This document shows, one piece after another, positions 8,348 to 11,583 of a stretch of DNA of 11,583 nt. Within the stretch, counting starts at the first letter, position 1, and the number at the start of each line of letters is the position of its first letter. Origin of the DNA: Bacteroidales bacterium (GTDB lineage Bacteria; Bacteroidota; Bacteroidia; Bacteroidales; NBLH01). The notes beneath the pieces are model-generated. The model was given only the letters and a program-made list of their open reading frames with translations. It was not told the origin of the DNA and made no database searches. The DNA lies in contig JARGGF010000056.1 of the NCBI GenBank assembly GCA_029210905.1, forward strand, positions 1 through 11,583, written 5' to 3'. Made by a program: the position numbers and the translations under genes.

Positions 8348-9004
8348 ATGAAAACAAAAAACTATCTAATTTCAGCCTTACTCATATTAGGGGCATGTAT
8401 CATCTTTACAAGCAGTTGTAAAAAAGACGATCCTGTTGAAGCAGAAACGGGAACTGTTACCGATGCCGATGGAAACGTATACAAAACAGTTAAAATTGGC
8501 ACCCAGATATGGATGGCCGAAAACCTCAAAACCACCAAATACCATAATGGCGATGCAATACCTGAAGTAACCGGCATTACAGAATGGGGCGACCTTACAA
8601 CAAGTGCTTATTGTAATTATGACAACAATGCTGCAAGTGCAACGACGTATGGCAGGCTATATAACTGGTATGCCGTTAACGACAGCCGCAATATTGCCCC
8701 GTCTGGATGGCATATTCCTACTGATGCCGATTGGGAAACCTTAAAAACTTACCTGGGTGGTTCTGATTTAGCTGGTGGAAAACTCAAAGAAGCCGGAACT
8801 GGACATTGGCAAAGTCCAAATTTGGGCGCAACAAATGAATCCGGTTTTAATGCTTTGCCTGGAGGAGTGAGAGGTCTCAATGGAATTTTCGGCTATATTG
8901 GAATCTTTAGCATATGGTGGTCAGCCAATCAATATTCTGACATCTATGCCTATTATTGGCATGTACATTACGATGATGCAGCACTATCCCATCACGATAA
9001 TTAA
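8348..9004 (+). CDS. FISUMP-domain lipoprotein, array copy 3, truncated by an in-frame stop
   Basis: Third member of the array, 218 residues to the first stop (TAA at 9002-9004). The signal peptide, Cys24-KKDD, DADGNVYKTVKIG, WMAENLKTTKY, GRLYNWYAV, GWHIPTDADW and IWWSANQYS are all present. It therefore reads as a normal FISUMP lipoprotein up to the end. In the same frame, immediately after the TAA, codons continue as KEYGYAVRCVKD and stop at TGA 9041-9043, which matches the RCVKD end of copies 1 and 2. The gene is thus nonsense-truncated by 12 or 13 residues, or the TAA is a sequencing error. A single substitution from a codon such as AAA, CAA, GAA or TCA would account for it. Whether the shortened protein folds is unknown, since the lost strand is highly conserved across the family. 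It could be annotated as a pseudogene spanning 8348-9043. Confidence 0.88.
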   Translation: MKTKNYLISALLILGACIIFTSSCKKDDPVEAETGTVTDADGNVYKTVKIGTQIWMAENLKTTKYHNGDAIPEVTGITEWGDLTTSAYCNYDNNAASATTYGRLYNWYAVNDSRNIAPSGWHIPTDADWETLKTYLGGSDLAGGKLKEAGTGHWQSPNLGATNESGFNALPGGVRGLNGIFGYIGIFSIWWSANQYSDIYAYYWHVHYDDAALSHHDN

Positions 9005-9043
9005 AAGGAATATGGATATGCTGTGAGATGTGTAAAAGACTGA
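9005..9043 (+). pseudogene. Detached C-terminal codons of FISUMP copy 3
   Basis: Thirteen codons in the same frame as the preceding truncated gene, encoding KEYGYAVRCVKD and a TGA stop. The match to GLSVRCVKD and GFSLRCVKD at the ends of copies 1 and 2 shows that these are the original end of copy 3. There is no start codon of their own. An ATG at 9028, in another frame, lies inside this stretch and lengthens the frame of the following TPR gene; I do not think it is used. Confidence 0.85.
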
Positions 9044-9126
9044 ACATTAGGATATTAAATGTATTGATGCAAAATTCAAAATATGTCCATGATTTTTACC
9101 AAACGAAAACGATATTCATAAATCCA

Positions 9127-10506
9127 ATGAGACCAAAATTTCATATCCCTGCTCAATTTAGTTGTACGTTGATTGTAATGATTTTGATACAGACACTTTG
9201 TTCTGCCCAAATCACATACGATTATTACCAAAACCCCAATAAAATAGGTTCCTCAAACCCCCAAGCAACAGCTTACTTTATAAAAAGCTTCGAATTCATT
9301 ATGCAATGGGGAAAAGAAGATACCGACAGTGCCATTTTTTATATGCAAAAAGCAATTGAAGAAGACAGCTTATATGCCATAGCTTGGGCCACACTGGGGC
9401 ATTTGCTAAGATACGAAGGCTATAAAGGCACTAGTGTTGATAGAGATTCAGTAAACCGGTTAGCAGAAAAAGCCATCAGAATCAATCCGAAATGTGGCGA
9501 TGCACATACCTTGAAAGCAAGGGTTTATGCTTCGGATAATGAGTACTATAAGGCAATTGACGAATGCAAAAAAGCTGTTGAAGTTGAACCTGACCACCGC
9601 GAAACATGGTTGTGGTTGGGGGTAATGTATTCCATTATTCCTGAAAAAACAGATTCGGCTATTTATGCTTTTCACAAAAGCCTCGAAATTGACCCACTGT
9701 TTGGACAGCCACACCAGAAACTGGGCTGGATTTATATTTACGATAAGCCGGATAAGCAGAAAGCTGCCTATCATTTCAGAAAGATGATTTATTTATATGA
9801 GAATATCAAACCTCGCGACGAACGCATGCTGCTGGGCTATTATGGTCTTGGCGAAGCACTTATCATGGATAAAAAATGGGATAATGCCATCGATACGCTG
9901 AACCTATTGTTAAAAAAATGCGAAAACGCTACACTGCTCTGGCTTGATAGGCTAAAATCGATGGCTTACTCAGGTCTTATCCGCGCCCAAATGGGAAAAG
10001 CAAAATCGGATCTCGACAAATTTATTGCATTAAACCTTGCAAGACAGGATAAATATCCAAACGATATAGGGATTACCCTTAGCCTAATTGAAGAGTTTGA
10101 TGGGCTCTCGTTCAGGCTATTAGAATTTGACCTGACAGATACTCTAAAGCAAGCAAGAATGCCATTATTCCAAAGAGTTTTTAATGATTCAAAAAATGAA
10201 GATGAGATTATAAAAGCCATAAACTATAAGTGTTTTTTTTATTTGGACGAAAAAAAGTACCGTGAATCTAACATGGAACTGAGAATTCTTCATGAAAAAT
10301 ATGCCGGAAAGAAAAACATTATTTCAGCAATTTATTATGGTATGGCCCGCAATTTCATGATGATGGATGAAGCTAAGAGTGCCCTAAAGTATTTGAAAAG
10401 ATCAGTAAATCAGGGATATAATGATTTTGTGACGATGCAAGCCGAATTCAACAAATTATCAGATAATCAAGAATTTATAAAGATTGTTGAAATGGAAAAA
10501 CATTAG
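9127..10506 (+). CDS. Secreted tetratricopeptide-repeat protein
   Basis: A 459-residue exported TPR protein. The frame is open from an ATG at 9028, but that start overlaps the end of copy 3 and would put 33 extra residues before the signal peptide. ATG 9127 gives MRPK followed by a hydrophobic stretch ending TLCSAQ, a good type I signal peptide, so I chose it; ATG 9178 would leave too short an n-region. TPR motifs fill roughly residues 48-250: paired helices with repeated alanine-rich cores and the DP or NP turns IEEDSLYAIAW, IRINPKCGDAH, VEVEPDHRETW and LEIDPLFGQPH. A helical middle part follows. A final repeat (about 405-459) has LKYLKRSVNQGY and a terminal EFIKIVE, resembling the cap seen in many bacterial TPR proteins. 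It probably acts as a periplasmic protein-binding scaffold. Partner and process are unknown, and context does not decide it. Confidence 0.85.
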   Translation: MRPKFHIPAQFSCTLIVMILIQTLCSAQITYDYYQNPNKIGSSNPQATAYFIKSFEFIMQWGKEDTDSAIFYMQKAIEEDSLYAIAWATLGHLLRYEGYKGTSVDRDSVNRLAEKAIRINPKCGDAHTLKARVYASDNEYYKAIDECKKAVEVEPDHRETWLWLGVMYSIIPEKTDSAIYAFHKSLEIDPLFGQPHQKLGWIYIYDKPDKQKAAYHFRKMIYLYENIKPRDERMLLGYYGLGEALIMDKKWDNAIDTLNLLLKKCENATLLWLDRLKSMAYSGLIRAQMGKAKSDLDKFIALNLARQDKYPNDIGITLSLIEEFDGLSFRLLEFDLTDTLKQARMPLFQRVFNDSKNEDEIIKAINYKCFFYLDEKKYRESNMELRILHEKYAGKKNIISAIYYGMARNFMMMDEAKSALKYLKRSVNQGYNDFVTMQAEFNKLSDNQEFIKIVEMEKH

Positions 10507-10564
10507 ACTTAAATCATTTATTGCTTAATAATAGATTGAATTTAATCTTTACATCTAATAAGAA

Positions 10565-11068
10565 ATGAAAAAACTAGAACTTTTAATTTTCCTTACATTC
10601 ATTCTAATAATGAATGCTTTTTGGGCCTGTAATGATAAGGCAAACAATACAATAGTGTTCAATGAAGCCACGAAAAAAGCAATCGAACAGGAAATCATAA
10701 AACTATCCGATGCTTGGGTAGCCAACAATGTAAACATGAAACCCGATTTAATCGTTGATTTTTGGGACAATTCGCCTGATTTAATCTTTGCCGAAAACGG
10801 GATGTTTTTTACCAATCGCGATTCAATTCATGAATTCTTAGAAGGGTTCTATTCCAATACCGATAAAATGGAAGTGGAATGGTTAGAGCGCAGTATCATA
10901 CCATTAACTTCAGATGTCGCCAGCATGAAAGGAAAGTTCCGTTTTAAAGCCAGTTTTAAATCGGGCGAAGTATTTGAAGGGAAAAATGTGTTTACTGCCG
11001 TATTCTTGAAAAAGAATAATAAGTGGGTGCTGATAAACGGGCACGAATCTAAAATTATGGAGAAATAA
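10565..11068 (+). CDS. Small lipoprotein with SnoaL/DUF4440-like (NTF2-fold) domain
   Basis: A 167-residue protein with a lipoprotein-like signal: lysines at 2-3, a hydrophobic stretch, then FWAC-ND with Cys22 as the likely lipidated residue (the -3 residue is phenylalanine, so the lipobox is imperfect). The body (about 35-165) has the DUF4440/SnoaL-like order: a long N-terminal helix (EQEIIKLSDAWV), FWDNSPDLIFAENG, a helix with IHEFLEGFY, then strands ending in the typical VFLKKNNKWVLINGHES. Domains of this cone-shaped fold bind small molecules or act as enzymes, but I see no catalytic set that would name a reaction. It lies 58 bases after the TPR gene in the same direction; co-transcription is possible. 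The fold call is from pattern memory, not a search. Confidence 0.8.
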   Translation: MKKLELLIFLTFILIMNAFWACNDKANNTIVFNEATKKAIEQEIIKLSDAWVANNVNMKPDLIVDFWDNSPDLIFAENGMFFTNRDSIHEFLEGFYSNTDKMEVEWLERSIIPLTSDVASMKGKFRFKASFKSGEVFEGKNVFTAVFLKKNNKWVLINGHESKIMEK

Positions 11069-11190
11069 TAAAATAGCAGATTACAAACTAAAACCCCGGG
11101 GGTAGTATTGAGCTGTTCCCGGCAATTTTACAAAACCATTGAACTTGTTGATTTATTGCATGATATCAAAACTAATAAATAAATACATCT
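11069..11190. other. Intergenic region with a GC-rich patch
   Basis: A 122-base gap. Its only distinctive element is CCCCGGGGG at 11094-11102, followed by CCCGG at 11118-11122. The two could pair as a five-base stem with a 17-base loop ahead of a short CAATTTTA, a weak terminator candidate at best. The bases just before the next ATG are A-rich (AATAAATAAATACATCT), as is common before Bacteroidota start codons. Confidence 0.4.
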
Positions 11191-11583
11191 ATGGATTATA
11201 CAAAATTAAAACAAAACCTGTTGGTCTTACTTTTCATGTCGTCCTTTTCAATGGCAGCTCAAAATAATTTGGTAACAGTAGGTGGTGAGGCTACTGGCAA
11301 TGGAGGAACAGTAAGTTATTCCATTGGACAGCTTGTTTATACCACACACGAAGGTACAACGTGCTCAGTAGCCCAGGGAATCCAGCAACCCTACGAAATT
11401 TCTGTTATAAGTGGAATTGAAGAAGCCCAATTGATTGGCCTTTCTATTTCGGCATTTCCAAACCCTACTGCCGGAATGCTTACTTTAAAAGTAGAACAAA
11501 ATGAAGTATCCGGACTGTCTTATCAAATTTTTGACATGAAAGGAAAACTTTTAGAAAGTAAAAAGATTGTTGTCAACGAAATC
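11191..11583 (+). CDS. Secreted protein with T9SS type A C-terminal sorting domain (3' truncated)
   Basis: A reading frame from ATG 11191 that remains open for 131 codons to the right edge, so the end is missing. Residues 1-23 form a type I signal peptide (MDYTKLKQ, a hydrophobic run, MAA-Q). Residues 27-72 contain VGGEATGNGGTVSYSIGQ and VAQGIQQPYEI, a pattern I recall from small secreted Bacteroidota proteins that end in a T9SS signal. From about 84 the type A sorting domain begins: FPNPTAG (89-95), LTLKVE, YQIFDMKGKLLESKKI. The missing part should contain the remaining strands, usually ending in G-x-Y-x-(L/V)-x-(I/V). The protein is predicted to pass the inner membrane by Sec and the outer membrane by the type IX system. 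The short region before the sorting domain leaves little room for an enzyme. Function unknown. Confidence 0.87.
   Translation, partial: MDYTKLKQNLLVLLFMSSFSMAAQNNLVTVGGEATGNGGTVSYSIGQLVYTTHEGTTCSVAQGIQQPYEISVISGIEEAQLIGLSISAFPNPTAGMLTLKVEQNEVSGLSYQIFDMKGKLLESKKIVVNEI

Noticed and set aside
9028..9126. ATG at 9028 as the start of the TPR gene
   Set aside because: It lies within the C-terminal codons of FISUMP copy 3 and places 33 residues ahead of an otherwise clean signal peptide that begins at ATG 9127.
10521..10550. TTG plus TAATCTTT with 19-base spacing as a Bacteroidota promoter for the DUF4440-like gene
   Set aside because: TAATCTTT departs from TAnnTTTG at key positions, and such matches are expected by chance in AT-rich DNA.
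10532..10550. Inverted repeat AGATT-GAATTT-AATCT before the small lipoprotein gene
   Set aside because: Five AT-rich pairs are too weak to distinguish from chance.
11094..11122. GC-rich hairpin as an intrinsic terminator
   Set aside because: Only a five-base stem with a 17-base loop and no solid T-run; alternative pairings are equally good.

Overview
The window looks like part of a Bacteroidota chromosome. The evidence is AT-rich DNA, a hybrid one-protein two-component regulator with Reg_prop, Y_Y_Y and AraC domains, three FISUMP-domain lipoproteins with the SC-KKDD start typical of the phylum, and a type IX secretion (T9SS) sorting domain at the right edge. All genes I can support are on the + strand. 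I cannot name a genus. I see no RNA genes, insertion sequences, CRISPR arrays or confident terminators.

Left part (1-6265): two large membrane sensors in tandem. The first is a TPR/LytS-type histidine kinase that is cut by the left edge. The second is a hybrid sensor with signal peptide, 14 propeller blades (two seven-bladed rings), Y_Y_Y domain, one membrane helix, HisKA, HATPase, receiver and AraC-type DNA-binding domain. The pair may be one transcription unit. No response regulator for the first kinase is visible. No SusC/SusD genes are present, so the usual polysaccharide-locus role of such hybrids is not shown here.

Middle part (6520-9043): a tandem array of three paralogous FISUMP lipoproteins, with a repeat unit of about 0.91 kb. 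The copies share a nearly identical signal peptide and first 70 or so codons, then diverge. The spacers between copies 1-2 and 2-3 are homologous to each other. The third copy has an in-frame TAA followed by the family's normal C-terminal codons. Copy 3 is a patchwork of copy-1-like and copy-2-like segments, which suggests gene conversion or unequal recombination.

Right part (9127-11583): a secreted TPR protein, a small lipoprotein with a SnoaL/DUF4440-like (NTF2-fold) body, and the start of a T9SS-exported protein that runs off the window. Most products are predicted to be exported (periplasm, outer membrane or cell surface). A link between the sensors and the lipoprotein array is possible from position only. 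I found no convincingly new molecular system. The most informative signals are the young lipoprotein array with its nonsense-broken member and the two-ring hybrid sensor with a possible lipid anchor.
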